Shown here piece by piece: positions 9,599 through 18,820 of a stretch of 64,000 nt of DNA. Positions within the stretch are counted from its first letter, which is position 1. Every line of letters begins with the position of its first letter. This stretch comes from Caloranaerobacter ferrireducens. GTDB taxonomy: Bacteria; Bacillota; Clostridia; Tissierellales; Thermohalobacteraceae. Both the position numbers and the translations under genes were made by a program. The notes under the pieces are model-generated. The model was not told where the DNA came from and made no database searches. It saw nothing but the letters and a program-made list of their open reading frames with translations. Location: positions 78,898 through 142,897 of the forward strand of contig NZ_MDJR01000007.1 in assembly GCF_001730685.1 (NCBI RefSeq), given 5' to 3'.

Positions 9599-10197
9599 AA
9601 ACAATCAAGACAAATATTAAGGGTGTTTTGGTGAGGAAGAATAATAGAAGAACTTCAGTTAAATAGATTTGAGGGAAGAATATTTTGCACATAGATTTGG
9701 TGAAGGAGAAGGTGATAAAATATATAGGTATGTTATAAAATTAAGAAACTATATGAGAAAAGATTTTGAAAAACACTGCTAGTAGAACTGCAAAAGAAAT
9801 TCAATATATATGTGGAGATAAATATAAATACTTGATAGAATTGATGAAAAAGTTAAGGACTATTAAGGACTAATGGTATAGGAATACTTCAAGGAGAAAT
9901 AGAGAATCTATTTATTAATGATTTTACCTTAATTATTCCTAAAAAGATAAATTGAATTTAGAAAAGATATTTTTAATTAACTTATTATTGAGTAAAGGTG
10001 AAATTAAAATAACTAATGTATTAAATTGTAGTGAAATAAAAGAGTTCTAGAATTAATTCTTAATTAAGATATTAATACATTTAGTTTAAGAAGTTTGGAA
10101 ATAGGTAATATAACTATAGTAGTAATAAAATGTTATTGTCAATGAAAATCCTGCAAAAATGAGAAAGAAAATCTACCACTTCAGGTAAAAAATTTAG

Positions 10198-10551
10198 TTA
10201 GATTTGAGTTTTTCTTTTTGCTCTTTTATTCTTTTTACCTTTGATTAAAACTAAATGATAATGATGCACTATTCTGTTTAGTATGCTAGTGTCAATATTA
10301 AATAAAAGAATATACTACGCAATTCATCAAATGATTTGTTAGATGCAATAATAATTGATACTTTTTCATATCTCTTGGATGAGATTTTATAAAACAAATC
10401 AACTATATGTTCATTGAATTTTCTAAAACCTAACTTATTTAATATTAGTAAATTCAGAGTTAAATAGTATTTTAACTTTTGACGATATGAGTTATTTGCT
10501 TTTGATTTAAGTAATGTATTTAAGATAACATTTATATCCTTGCTTAAGAGC
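10198..10551 (-). pseudogene. istB: IS21-family istB (transposition helper ATPase) remnant
   Basis: Minus-strand fragments match the C-terminal half of IstB. From 10532 down to 10281 the frame reads VILNTLLKSKANNSY, then LLILNKLGFRKFNEH, VDLFYKISSKRYEKVS and IIIASNKSFDELRSIF. After a frameshift near 10285 it continues SILNRIVHHYHLVLIKGK and ends at 10198. A third frame upstream gives ALKQGYK, where IstB normally has a similar A-x-K-x-GYK block. Intact IstB is about 250 residues; the Walker A region and istA are not visible. It is a dead insertion sequence copy. Confidence 0.75.
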
Positions 10552-11600
10552 CTTAAAAGGCTTATCGCCTTTCAAAAAGGGTTTTTATTGTTGTATACAT
10601 AGCTTCGCTTAGCACCTTTTTTCTCTTTTAGTTAAAAATTTATATCTTGATTTTCAACTAAATGGAATTTTTGGTATTTTTTATCAAGGTACTTTCTTTC
10701 TCTTTTTTGATGCTTTTATTTTACCATTAACAATTACTACTTATTTTTAATTTATTACCAATTTTACCATTTCAGTTTCTAAAAGTGAAAAACTAGAGTT
10801 CTTAATAATAGATAGTTTGATTTTAAGATTTGAGCGAAAAGGATAATATGAAGTTGAAATAAGTCGAAATAACCAATATATTGTTGAAAAAAATGATTGA
10901 TTTTCAAAAAAAACGATATACAATATAGGTAAAGGTTGTAAAAAAATAGAAAATTATATTCTACAGAAGGATTCATTTATCAAATGGTTATAATGATTGT
11001 GAAAATTTTATATACCAATGTATTTGATATGGACTAGGTGAAGAGAAAAATATGTTTGTAATTAAAATATATAATAACGATAATGATGGCGGAACTGATA
11101 GGGGTGAGATTTATAAGAGTTTATGTGTAAAAATAGAATGGTTTTATGTATGAATAATATTTTTATTCTATTTATTTTAATAATTATGACAAATATATAG
11201 TATTATAAAAATTATAAAATTAATCTAAATAAAAATAGAAATTAATAAAGATGATGTTAAAAGTTTTATAAAAAATTAGAGTAAATAGAAAAAAGGAGTA
11301 AGATCCAAGCAAAATTTGCAGAAAAAATCATGGGTGCCTTTGACAAACATCATAGGGATGGAAATTCTATCTCTAATGTAATTAAATTCTGAAGAGAGGA
11401 GGAGGATAAAAAATAAGCAAAAATCTTAAAAACACCAAAACGCACAAAATATAACAAATATTTACAACTTATTTCAGTTCAATACTTACAAGCATATTTG
11501 GTAGAGTTAATATAAATGAAATTTGATATTTAGGTGTTAGAATTATTCTAAACTTTTGTCACTAAGAAAAAGGCTCAGAGTATATCATATAAAAAATTGA

Positions 11601-11846
11601 AGCTATCATCTTTTTTATATTGATATTTACAATATTATCAGTTTAAGGTTCAAAGACTTTCATATTAAGCTACTTGATGAAGATATTAACAAGGAAATTG
11701 GAAATCATATTAACAACTTAAGAAAATTGAATAAGGATAACATAAAATATTCAATATACAAAAATAGTATACATATAAGTGAAAAAGCTCTTTATCATTT
11801 TTACTTTAACATAGATTTTTCAAAATATGAAAGCAACAGTAGTTAG
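11601..11846 (+). pseudogene. Startless open frame of unknown origin
   Basis: About 81 sense codons without a start codon, including FKDFHIKLLDEDINKEIG and SEKALYHFYFNIDFSKYE. Composition looks like once-coding sequence. I do not recognise the family. Stops occur just upstream (11598) and at 11844-11846. Confidence 0.3.
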
Positions 11847-12093
11847 TGTTAGATCAAATGTTTTTTAATATGTCACAATTATCTTATCTATAGAAAAGGA
11901 TACTTGAATTATACGAAGCGATTTGTAATCTGATAGAAGAACTTATTTAGATGGTCTTAAAGAAAATAATGTCTTAGATAATTTCAAAAATCTTACTTTA
12001 GCTTATTTTCAAGTTTTGAAACAAGGTTTTTGTTTTTATCTGTAAAAGTTAAGTAACATAATTGACAAGTTAGGAGAGGAAAGGATTGACATT

Positions 12094-13397
12094 ATGGTTA
12101 AATCAGATTCACTGAAATTAAAACCAAAATTAGGAAAAAATTAGATAGAGATATATATAAAAATAAAAATTTATGGCTAGTATTATGTGGTTTTTTAGTT
12201 TCGGGTATTGGAGATTCGATTTACTTTATATCAATAACATACTATCTATTATCTATAGATAAAACAGGAGAATTACTTGGTATAGTATTGACAATTAATT
12301 CTATTCCAGCTTTATTATTAGGGCCTTTTGCAGGTGTGATAGCTGATAAATATAAAAAGAAAATAACTATTGTTTCGATGGATATTATTAGATTTTTATT
12401 AATGTCATTTATGGCAATTCTATTATATTATGAACATTTAAGTAGTTTTTGGATATATTTAATTACATTAATGGTTGCTATATGTAATATAACTTTTAAC
12501 CCATCTATTGCGGCAGCAATTCCATTAATAGTTAAAGATAAAAACCTTAATAAAGCAAATTCATTACTACATGCTACTATTAATATAGCTATTGTAGTTG
12601 GTCCAGCTTTAGGTGGAATTTTATTTAATAAACTTGGATTTATTATAATTCTTATATTAAATGCTATATCATACTTAATATCTGGTATAAGCGAGATGTT
12701 TTTAACAATAAGAGAATCTAATAATGATATAGAAAAAGGCATTAATATTACAAAAGTTTTGAAAGAAACAAAAGAAGGCTTTAAAATATTTTTAAATATT
12801 ACTGTAATTAAATACGTTGTTTTATTTTCTGTATTTACTAATTTCTTTTTTATACCACTATTTGAACTAATAATTCCTCTTTCTTTTAAAACTATACTAA
12901 ATTATACTTCAGATAAATTAGGCTATGCTATGACAGCAAGAGCTATTGGAACAATAGTTGGATCAATGATACTTTTTTATCTTCCTGAAATCAAGAAGAA
13001 AAGCAGATTATTTATTGGTGCTACAATGGCTGAAGGAATATTATTTGCTTTATTTGGTTTTACATTGTTTGAATATTCAATAAATATTCTAAATCATTCT
13101 ATTACATATTTAGGATATATATTAGGATTATTTATTATTGGAATTTTAATGGCTATTTTAAATATACCAGTTAATGTTTTAGTGCAACGTTTTTCACCTA
13201 AAGGAAAAGTAGGAACTGTATTTGCAATTATGAGTACACTATTTAGAGCAATTGGCCCTTTGTCTTTATTTGTTTATAGCGTAATTGTAAGTAAAATACA
13301 AATAGGTTATATAGTGTTAACTTCAGCAATATTAATTATATTATCTTGTTTTTTTATTTTATTTCATCCAAAGCTATATAAATTTAGGCAAATTTAA
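12094..13397 (+). pseudogene. MFS exporter gene with a frameshift in a poly-A run
   Basis: The main frame (from about 12100 to 13397) encodes a 12-helix major facilitator of the multidrug/siderophore exporter type. It has GDSIYFISITYYLL in helix 1, the family loop GVIADKYKKK after helix 2, and NPSIAAAIPLIV. That frame has no start codon before the TTG at 12288, which would delete the first helix. An ATG at 12094 opens a different frame that stops after 16 codons. One extra A in the A6 tract at 12135-12140 would join them into a 434-codon protein. It could be a true mutation, a slippage switch or a sequencing error. Confidence 0.75.
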
Positions 13398-13499
13398 AAG
13401 GTAGCGTAAAAAAGAATATGAAAAACTAAAGCAAGGATTGGATATGCAGGGATCTTAGCCAGTCTATCAAAATAAATACGAGTGTTGATTGGAATTTAA

Positions 13500-13706
13500 G
13501 AGAGGGTAAGAGCAAAGAGGAGAGTTACTATAAAACTATTACTAAAGAAATATGGATACCTACTTGGTCAGCAGCTAAAGGCAATTAAAACTGTTAAGGA
13601 ACAAGCGGAACTTATGTGTTCTAGTGAAGTATTATATCATGAACAAGAAGAACACCAATATGTCTATTATAAAGCAGATGACGATAGAGATGCAAAATAT
13701 TTGTAA
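13500..13706 (+). pseudogene. Startless frame with acidic C-terminus
   Basis: 68 codons without a start, ending CSSEVLYHEQEEHQYV then YYKADDDRDAKYL. The stop overlaps a terminator hairpin, which suggests the true 3' end of a gene whose front is lost. Unrecognised family. Confidence 0.35.
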
Positions 13707-13740
13707 CTAGCTGAAAACTTATGTTTTCAGCTAGTTTTGT
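13705..13740 (+). terminator. Terminator hairpin
   Basis: AACTAGCTGAAAAC pairs with GTTTTCAGCTAGTT around a TTAT loop, a 14-bp perfect stem followed by a short T-rich tail. Confidence 0.8.
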
Positions 13741-13748
13741 ATAAAGAA

Positions 13749-13771
13749 AACCACCCGCTATGCGGATGGTT
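13749..13771 (-). terminator. Minus-strand terminator-like hairpin
   Basis: AACCACCCGC and GCGGATGGTT form a stem with one mismatch around a TAT loop. On the minus strand it is followed by TTTTCTTT. Confidence 0.5.
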
Positions 13772-13909
13772 CTGATTGTAAAATAATTAATCATATTATA
13801 ATTAAATTAATATGATATAGTATAAAAGATGAAAAATAGATACTGTATTGTAATATTTATAGTAATAAATAAAATTATAATTTTAGTTCAATAACAAAAT
13901 GTAAGGGAA

Positions 13910-13966
13910 GTTTTCAACTTAATTTAACAAGAATAATATTGTTGTCGAATAAAATAAGTTGAAAAC
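13910..13966. repeat. Inverted repeat with 11-bp arms
   Basis: GTTTTCAACTT (13910-13920) is the reverse complement of AAGTTGAAAAC (13956-13966). A further partial copy (AAGTTAAAAAC) follows at once. No gene is attached; it may be a relic of a mobile element end. Confidence 0.45.
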
Positions 13967-14048
13967 TATCAAAATAAGTTAAAAACTAAGCATCTATGAT
14001 AAAGATAATATGCAAGAAATTATGCAAGTTTCATTATAGTTAATTTCT

Positions 14049-14098
14049 AAATAATAAATCCCGATATGAAAATATTTTCATATCGGGATTTATTATTT
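14049..14098. repeat. Perfect 50-bp palindrome
   Basis: Two 25-base arms, AAATAATAAATCCCGATATG plus AAAAT and its exact reverse complement, with no spacer. It could be a bidirectional terminator or a mobile-element relic. It sits in gene-free DNA. Confidence 0.8.
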
Positions 14099-14171
14099 AA
14101 GTAACTTTGATGTTATAAGATTTGAGATAATTTTTCAAACTCTATTTCTAGGTAAATATTAGAAAAATTAG

Positions 14172-14367
14172 AACAAAATCTTTGGTTTAAATAAATCCAG
14201 GAAGATTTTGCTCATATTCATTACTGAAATTATATTTTAATTATCTACAATTTAATAAGATTTATAACGACTCTAGCATGTAAGCATGCCAGATAAAGTT
14301 TCAATAAAATCAATATTAATTTTTTAAATATAAGATTTTATTATAATTTCCTATGGATTATAAAAAA
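14172..14367 (+). repeat. Dispersed structured repeat, copy A (long form)
   Basis: It starts AACAAAATCTTTGG, forms a first hairpin (AAAATCTT/AAGATTTT), then contains GAAATTATATTTTAATTATC, the hairpin CTAGCATG-TAAG-CATGCCAG, and ends TATAATTTCCTATGGATTAT followed by A residues. Its closest relative is copy D (40034-40231), with the same internal hairpin module. Confidence 0.85.
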
Positions 14368-14455
14368 TGAAGGATTCCAAAATATTTTATTGAATTCATT
14401 AATATGGTAACATGGGGACGGTTTTATTGTGTTCTTTAAAGGAAAGGGTGAGGAT

Positions 14456-15241
14456 ATGTTTAAAAAGAATGATAGTATGATAGATGGACATATACATATT
14501 GAAAAAGGAGATTATACTATAGATTGGATAAAAGAATTTGTTAGATATGCATATAAAAGAGGAATATCAGAAATTAATCTTTTAGAACATTCTTATAGAT
14601 TTAAAGAGTTTGAAAGAGTTTATAAAAAAATTGCTGCGTATAATGAATTTCAAAAATCTTTATTAAATGAAAGAATGAAATTATCTTTAGATCAATATAA
14701 AAAGTTAATCAAAGAGGTCAGAAAAAATAAATTTCCAGTTAAAATAAATTTTGGATTAGAAGTATGTTTTATAGAAGGGACTGAAAGTATAGTTAAAGAT
14801 ATAATTGAAAGCTTTGATTGGGATTTTATGATAGGTTCAGTACATTGGATAGATGGATGGGGATTTGATCATAAAAAGGAATTTTGGGAAGGAAAATGTG
14901 TAGACCAGTTATATAAAAGATATTATGAGATTATGAAAAGTCTTATAAAATCCGGATTGTTTGACATTTTAGCACATCCTGATTCTATCAAGTGTTTTGG
15001 CTATTATCCATCTTTCGATTTAGAAGAAACTTATATGGAGATTGCAGATTTATTAAATAAATATAATATGTATGCTGAACAGAATGGCGGATTGCATTTA
15101 AATTATGGTTGTAAAGAGCTTGGAATTAATAGTAAAATGCTTAATATTTTCAAAAAAAAGAATGTGAAGATAATTACTGCTTCAGATGCCCATAGACCAG
15201 AAGATGCAGGGAAATATATAAGGGAATTAAGTGAATTATAA
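14456..15241 (+). CDS. PHP-domain phosphatase, histidinol-phosphatase-like
   Basis: A protein of 261 residues with the PHP metal motifs in order: DGHIHIEKGDY, LLEHSYRF, GLEVCFIEG, GSVHW, DILAHPD and SDAHRPED. This is the HisJ/YtvP-type phosphatase architecture that uses a trinuclear metal site. The ATG at 14456 with AAAGGGTGAGG upstream is favoured over the GTG at 14429. No other histidine biosynthesis gene is nearby, so the substrate may be another phosphoester. It lies 36 bases before the pyrophosphatase fusion gene and may share its transcript. Confidence 0.85.
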   Translation: MFKKNDSMIDGHIHIEKGDYTIDWIKEFVRYAYKRGISEINLLEHSYRFKEFERVYKKIAAYNEFQKSLLNERMKLSLDQYKKLIKEVRKNKFPVKINFGLEVCFIEGTESIVKDIIESFDWDFMIGSVHWIDGWGFDHKKEFWEGKCVDQLYKRYYEIMKSLIKSGLFDILAHPDSIKCFGYYPSFDLEETYMEIADLLNKYNMYAEQNGGLHLNYGCKELGINSKMLNIFKKKNVKIITASDAHRPEDAGKYIRELSEL

Positions 15242-15277
15242 AGATTATAATTTAAATGTGAAAGAAGGAGATAAATA

Positions 15278-16105
15278 GTGAAAAAATATTTAGGGAAAAA
15301 AGTTGTGGTAGTTGTAGATAGACCATTAGGGTCTAAGCATCCAGAACATGAATTTATATATCCAATAAATTATGGATATCTTTCTAATACAGTTTCAGGG
15401 GATGGAGAAGAAATAGATGTCTATGTTTTAGGTGAATTTAAACCACTAGAATACTATGAAGGATATGTTGTTGCAGTAATACAGAGAAAAAATGATAATG
15501 AAGATAAATTAGTAGTTTGCAAAGACTTAAATATGTATAATAAAGGCCAAATTAGAGCATTAGTAGAGTTTCAAGAGAGGTTTTTTGAAACAGAAATAAT
15601 TATGTATGAGAATGAGGTTGAAAAAGATATAGATGGTGAATTAGTAGAATTTGATGCTTTAAAAAGAGAATTTATAGACTTAGTTAAGATAAAAAAATTT
15701 ATGGTACTTGCAACAAGTAAAGATAATAGAGCTACTGCAAGAAGTGTAAGTTGTGTTGTAATAGATTCAAAAATATATTTTCAAACGGATAAAACTTTCT
15801 TAAAGTATGAACAGATAAAAAGTAATCCTAATGTAGCTTTATGTGCTGATAATTTTCAAATTGAGGGATATGCAAAAATAAAAGGACATCCATTTGTAGA
15901 AGAAAATAGAAATTTTATAGAAGTATTTAAAAAAGTACATAATGGTTCTTTTAATGCATATTCTCATATGGAAAATGAAGTAGTTATAGAAGTTGAGCCA
16001 AAATTTGTTACAGCATGGAAGTATGAAAATGGAAAGCCTTTTAGGGAGTTTTTAGACTTTAGAAATGGAAGGGCATATAGAAAGTATTATGATAACAGTA
16101 AATAG
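15278..16105 (+). CDS. Fusion: inorganic pyrophosphatase-like domain plus PNPOx-like flavoprotein domain
   Basis: A protein of 275 residues with two parts. Residues 1 to about 115 resemble a short soluble pyrophosphatase (RPLGSKHPEHEFIYPINYGY, GDGEEIDVYVLG). Residues about 128-275 resemble the pyridoxamine-phosphate-oxidase/general-stress split barrel that binds FMN or F420 (KKFMVLATSKDNRATARSVS, PNVALCADNFQIEGYAKIKG). The reading frame is continuous, so the fusion looks real. The GTG start has an AAGGAG site. The catalytic competence of the first domain is uncertain because it is shorter than standard family I enzymes. Confidence 0.75.
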   Translation: MKKYLGKKVVVVVDRPLGSKHPEHEFIYPINYGYLSNTVSGDGEEIDVYVLGEFKPLEYYEGYVVAVIQRKNDNEDKLVVCKDLNMYNKGQIRALVEFQERFFETEIIMYENEVEKDIDGELVEFDALKREFIDLVKIKKFMVLATSKDNRATARSVSCVVIDSKIYFQTDKTFLKYEQIKSNPNVALCADNFQIEGYAKIKGHPFVEENRNFIEVFKKVHNGSFNAYSHMENEVVIEVEPKFVTAWKYENGKPFREFLDFRNGRAYRKYYDNSK

Positions 16106-16117
16106 AGACAGGTGGAA

Positions 16118-16156
16118 ACAAAGAGATGGTTTTGTTGTGTTAAACCATCTCTTTGT
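16118..16156. terminator. Bidirectional terminator between convergent genes
   Basis: ACAAAGAGATGGTTT and AAACCATCTCTTTGT form a 15-bp perfect stem between the fusion gene (plus) and signal peptidase (minus). Confidence 0.85.
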
Positions 16157-16161
16157 ATCTA

Positions 16162-16701
16162 TTACTTAACTTGTCCAAATCTTTTTCCAAATGGGAAAAA
16201 TCTAAAAAATGCTTTTCCTTGAATTCTTTTTATCTTAACTGGTCCAAAATTTCTACTGTCATTGCTATTTTGTCTGTTATCTCCTATAACGAAAACATAG
16301 TTTTTAGGTATTCTCCATTTGGACTTATATTTAGAATTAGTATTTATATTTCCTTGTAGATAGGGTTCTTTTAGTATTTCGCCATTAATATAAATTTTAC
16401 CGTTTTTTATTTCTAAAGTTTCATTTTCAAGACCAATAACTCTTTTAATATAAATTTTACCTTGTTTATCTGGTGCATTTATAGTTACAATATCTCCTCG
16501 TTTAGGTTCTTTGACTAAATATATAGCTTTATTAACTAATAATCTATCATTCTCATTAAGAGTAGGATTCATAGATACACCTATAACTATAACTGTTTGC
16601 AAAAAGAAAATTTTTATTATTACTGCTATAACGATTGCGTGTATAATTGATTTAATCCAAGATTTAATTTCTTTTTTAAATTTAGTTTCTTTTTTATCCA
16701 C
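16162..16701 (-). CDS. lepB: Signal peptidase I
   Basis: A protein of 179 residues with one N-terminal membrane anchor (about residues 18-38) and an external protease domain. The catalytic serine is residue 43 in GVSMNPTL and the general-base lysine is residue 86 in YIKRVIGL; the C-terminal GDNRQNSNDSRNFGPV motif is present. It removes signal peptides from exported proteins at the membrane. The GTG at 16701 is preferred because GAGGGG lies just upstream; the longer frame would add an unlikely N-terminal extension. Confidence 0.95.
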   Translation of the reverse strand: MDKKETKFKKEIKSWIKSIIHAIVIAVIIKIFFLQTVIVIGVSMNPTLNENDRLLVNKAIYLVKEPKRGDIVTINAPDKQGKIYIKRVIGLENETLEIKNGKIYINGEILKEPYLQGNINTNSKYKSKWRIPKNYVFVIGDNRQNSNDSRNFGPVKIKRIQGKAFFRFFPFGKRFGQVK

Positions 16702-16992
16702 ACCATTTCCCCTCTTATATGGTAATTTTGTAATTATTATACTATAATAAAATTTTATTGCAAATATCATATTATATTATTTTTCATATTGTGATTGGTA
16801 ATTTTTAAATTATATAGTTTATATTGCTAATGACAATTGTTTTTGATATTCTAATATATAATAAAGAGACACTTCGTAAAGGAAGTTTTGGTGATTTAGT
16901 ATTTACAATATTTAGTTATGATGTATCAAATAATGGGTCAGTGCTTTTTTCGAGGTTATCAAAATAGAATAAATTCAAAGGAGGAAAGCTTT

Positions 16993-17235
16993 TTGAATAA
17001 TAGGATTAAATTAAGTCAAGATAGAAGAAAAGAAATGATTGGATTAATAAAAAAATATTTTATAAATGAAAGAGATGAAGAATTAGGTGATTTAGCTGCT
17101 TCTTTAATTTTAGATTTTTTTATTGAAGAACTTGCTCCAGAGTTTTATAATCAGGGAGTCTATGATTCATATCAATATATGAGTGGACAAATAGAAGATT
17201 TGCTTGGAATTCAAATATATAAGCGAAAGAGTTGA
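16993..17235 (+). CDS. DUF2164 family protein
   Basis: A protein of 80 residues with the family blocks RRKEMIGLIKKYF, DEELGDLAASLILDFF and ELAPEFYNQGVYDS. The TTG at 16993 is chosen because AAAGGAGGAAA precedes it at good spacing; upstream in-frame ATGs have none. It is cytoplasmic and acidic. No function is known to me. Confidence 0.8.
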   Translation: MNNRIKLSQDRRKEMIGLIKKYFINERDEELGDLAASLILDFFIEELAPEFYNQGVYDSYQYMSGQIEDLLGIQIYKRKS

Positions 17236-17607
17236 AGAAAAAGTATTAATTAGAAATATAACTATTTTAAATATCAAAATAGTCCAGAAGTTCTCAGATG
17301 AATTGATTTTTATTTAGATATAATATATTATTATTTAATAGGATTACTTATAATTTCTTATACTATAGAGTGTTGAAATGTGATGATATAGAAGTCATTA
17401 CATTAGGGAAGAATTCCTTATAGACCTCTAATATGTTAAGACTAATGTTGATTAATGAAAAAACGTAAATTAACTAATAATTGATATTAAAGCTATGAAA
17501 GCTTTATTTGTTCAAATGTATTTAATGTCTATTTAGAGGAATGAAAACTCAATTTATATATTAATAGATTTTATTTAACATTGAAAAATTGAACAAAATA
17601 CAGCTAA

Positions 17608-17657
17608 AACCATGAAGGTTTTCGTAATTATAGAAAATTATTCATGGTTATTTTTAT
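17608..17657 (+). terminator. Terminator-like hairpin in the cbiM leader
   Basis: AACCATGAA (17608-17616) pairs with TTCATGGTT (17641-17649), then ATTTTTATT. It may close the DUF2164 transcript or act as an attenuator. Confidence 0.5.
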
Positions 17658-17751
17658 TAATGTGACTTAATTTTCATGCCTTTTAAAATTAGATATTGTC
17701 GAATAGGTATTGAATTTTATAAAAAACTCCATTAAGAAAGGTGGTGGATAT

Positions 17752-17802
17752 CCTGGTTTCAGCCTATAAGACAGATTAAATAACAGGTTTAGAAATCAGG
17801 AG
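17752..17802 (+). promoter_or_regulatory. Hairpin sequestering the cbiM ribosome binding site
   Basis: CCTGGTTTC (17752-17760) pairs along its full length (one G-T) with GAAATCAGG (17792-17800). The cbiM ribosome binding site AGGAG occupies 17798-17802, so the closed stem would mask part of it. The loop of about 31 nt has no recognised aptamer. Confidence 0.5.
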
Positions 17803-17807
17803 TAATT

Positions 17808-18812
17808 ATGCATATTCCAGATAATTATTTAAGTCCTTCTACTTGTGCTACTTTAGGAGCAGTAATGATTCCAATATGGAGAAAAGCGACTATAAATATA
17901 AAAAAAGAAATGTCTAGACAAAAGATGCCTCTACTTGGTATTTGTGCAGCATTTTCATTTCTGATTATGATGTTTAATATTCCTTTGCCAGGAGGAACCA
18001 CCGGTCACGCAGTAGGAGCTACTTTAGTAGCTATTCTTCTTGGTCCCTTTTCTGCAACTATTGCAGTTACAATTGCTTTAGCAGTTCAGGCTCTATTTTT
18101 TGGAGATGGTGGAATCCTATCCCTAGCAGCTAACAGCTTTAATATGGCTTTTGTTATGCCTTTTGTGGGATACTACATATTCAGATTTGTGAAAGACAAA
18201 GTATCTAATAATAAGGGAGAATATATTGCAGCTTTTATTGCAGGATATATATCATTAAATGTAGCTGCTCTTCTTACTGCAATACAGCTTGGAATTCAGC
18301 CTATACTTTTTACGGATGGGTCTGGTCTTCCATTGTATAGTCCGTATGGCTTAGATATATCTATTCCAGCTATGATGATCCCTCATCTATTGGTAGCTGG
18401 TGTTTTAGAAGGATTAGTAACTGCTGCTGTTTATGGTTATGTGAAAAAGGTTTCTCCAGAAGTCATATATGAAGGTACTATTAAAAAAATTAAACCTATA
18501 TATGGATTAATAATGTCTCTAATTGTACTTAGTCCTTTAGGTATTTTAGCTACAGGAGTAGCTTGGGGTGAATGGGGTAGTAAAGAAATAAAAGAGTTGT
18601 TAGGTTTTATACCAAAGGGCATTGAAAATGGATTTCATTTTAATGCTTTAATGCCTGACTATACCATACTAGATATTCAAGAATTTATAGCATATTTTCT
18701 TTCAGCAGTAGTAGGCGTGGTATTAATTCTTAGTATTACTAGACTTATGAGTATTAGAAGATTTAAAGGAAAAAATAAAGATTTAGGTGGTTTAAATAAA
18801 GATATTATGTAG
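17808..18812 (+). CDS. cbiM: Nickel/cobalt ECF transporter, substrate-binding MN component
   Basis: A protein of 334 residues beginning MHIPDNYLSP; the free N-terminus and His2 of mature CbiM/NikM coordinate the metal. Family blocks include GGTTGHAVGATLVAILLGP and GDGGILSLAANSFNMAFVMP. A C-terminal region with FNALMPDYTI and a last membrane helix looks like a fused N component, as in NikMN/LarMN. It sits in the membrane with CbiQ and CbiO. Downstream larC-larE-larB suggest nickel as cargo. Confidence 0.92.
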   Translation: MHIPDNYLSPSTCATLGAVMIPIWRKATINIKKEMSRQKMPLLGICAAFSFLIMMFNIPLPGGTTGHAVGATLVAILLGPFSATIAVTIALAVQALFFGDGGILSLAANSFNMAFVMPFVGYYIFRFVKDKVSNNKGEYIAAFIAGYISLNVAALLTAIQLGIQPILFTDGSGLPLYSPYGLDISIPAMMIPHLLVAGVLEGLVTAAVYGYVKKVSPEVIYEGTIKKIKPIYGLIMSLIVLSPLGILATGVAWGEWGSKEIKELLGFIPKGIENGFHFNALMPDYTILDIQEFIAYFLSAVVGVVLILSITRLMSIRRFKGKNKDLGGLNKDIM

Positions 18813-18820
18813 GTGAGTAC

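Larger units (their letters stand above)
8777..12093. other. Decayed 3.3-kb stretch without an intact gene
   Basis: Neither strand has a convincing intact frame. The stretch holds two terminator-like hairpins sharing an AAATCATGA stem (8843-9039), purine-rich DNA with repeated GACGACTTTTTT segments, a large hairpin at 9209-9273, a frame fragment ending in an ATPase-like motif (9536-9598), an istB remnant on the minus strand (10198-10551) and a startless frame at 11601-11846. It reads as a graveyard of mobile or accessory genes. Confidence 0.7.
13398..14455. other. 1.06-kb hairpin-rich stretch without an intact gene
   Basis: It contains a startless 68-codon frame (13500-13706), three hairpins, a perfect 50-bp palindrome and one long copy of the dispersed repeat (14172-14367). 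A segment reading CATGGGGACGGTTTTATTGTG at 14411-14431 resembles the GGGGACGG motif common near REP or transposon remnants in clostridia. Confidence 0.6.
17236..17807. other. 572-bp leader region before the nickel/cobalt transporter
   Basis: No gene is visible. It contains a terminator-like hairpin (17608-17657) and, next to the cbiM start, a hairpin whose 3' arm includes the ribosome binding site (17752-17802). I looked for a cobalamin riboswitch B12 box and for NiCo riboswitch consensus and did not find either. The rest is AT-rich. Confidence 0.6.

Noticed and set aside
10779..10976. 65-codon minus-strand frame (Phe/Leu/Tyr-rich)
   Set aside because: Low-complexity AT-rich translation in decayed DNA with no ribosome binding site; looks accidental.
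14411..14431. GGGGACGG motif as an active transposon end
   Set aside because: Only a short match without a transposase or second end; kept as a remark.
16153..16747. Plus-strand frames opposite signal peptidase
   Set aside because: They are antisense shadows of a clear lepB gene and have no ribosome binding sites.
17236..17807. Cobalamin or NiCo riboswitch upstream of cbiM
   Set aside because: No B12 box and no NiCo-type conserved motifs were found; only the hairpin at the ribosome binding site is supported.
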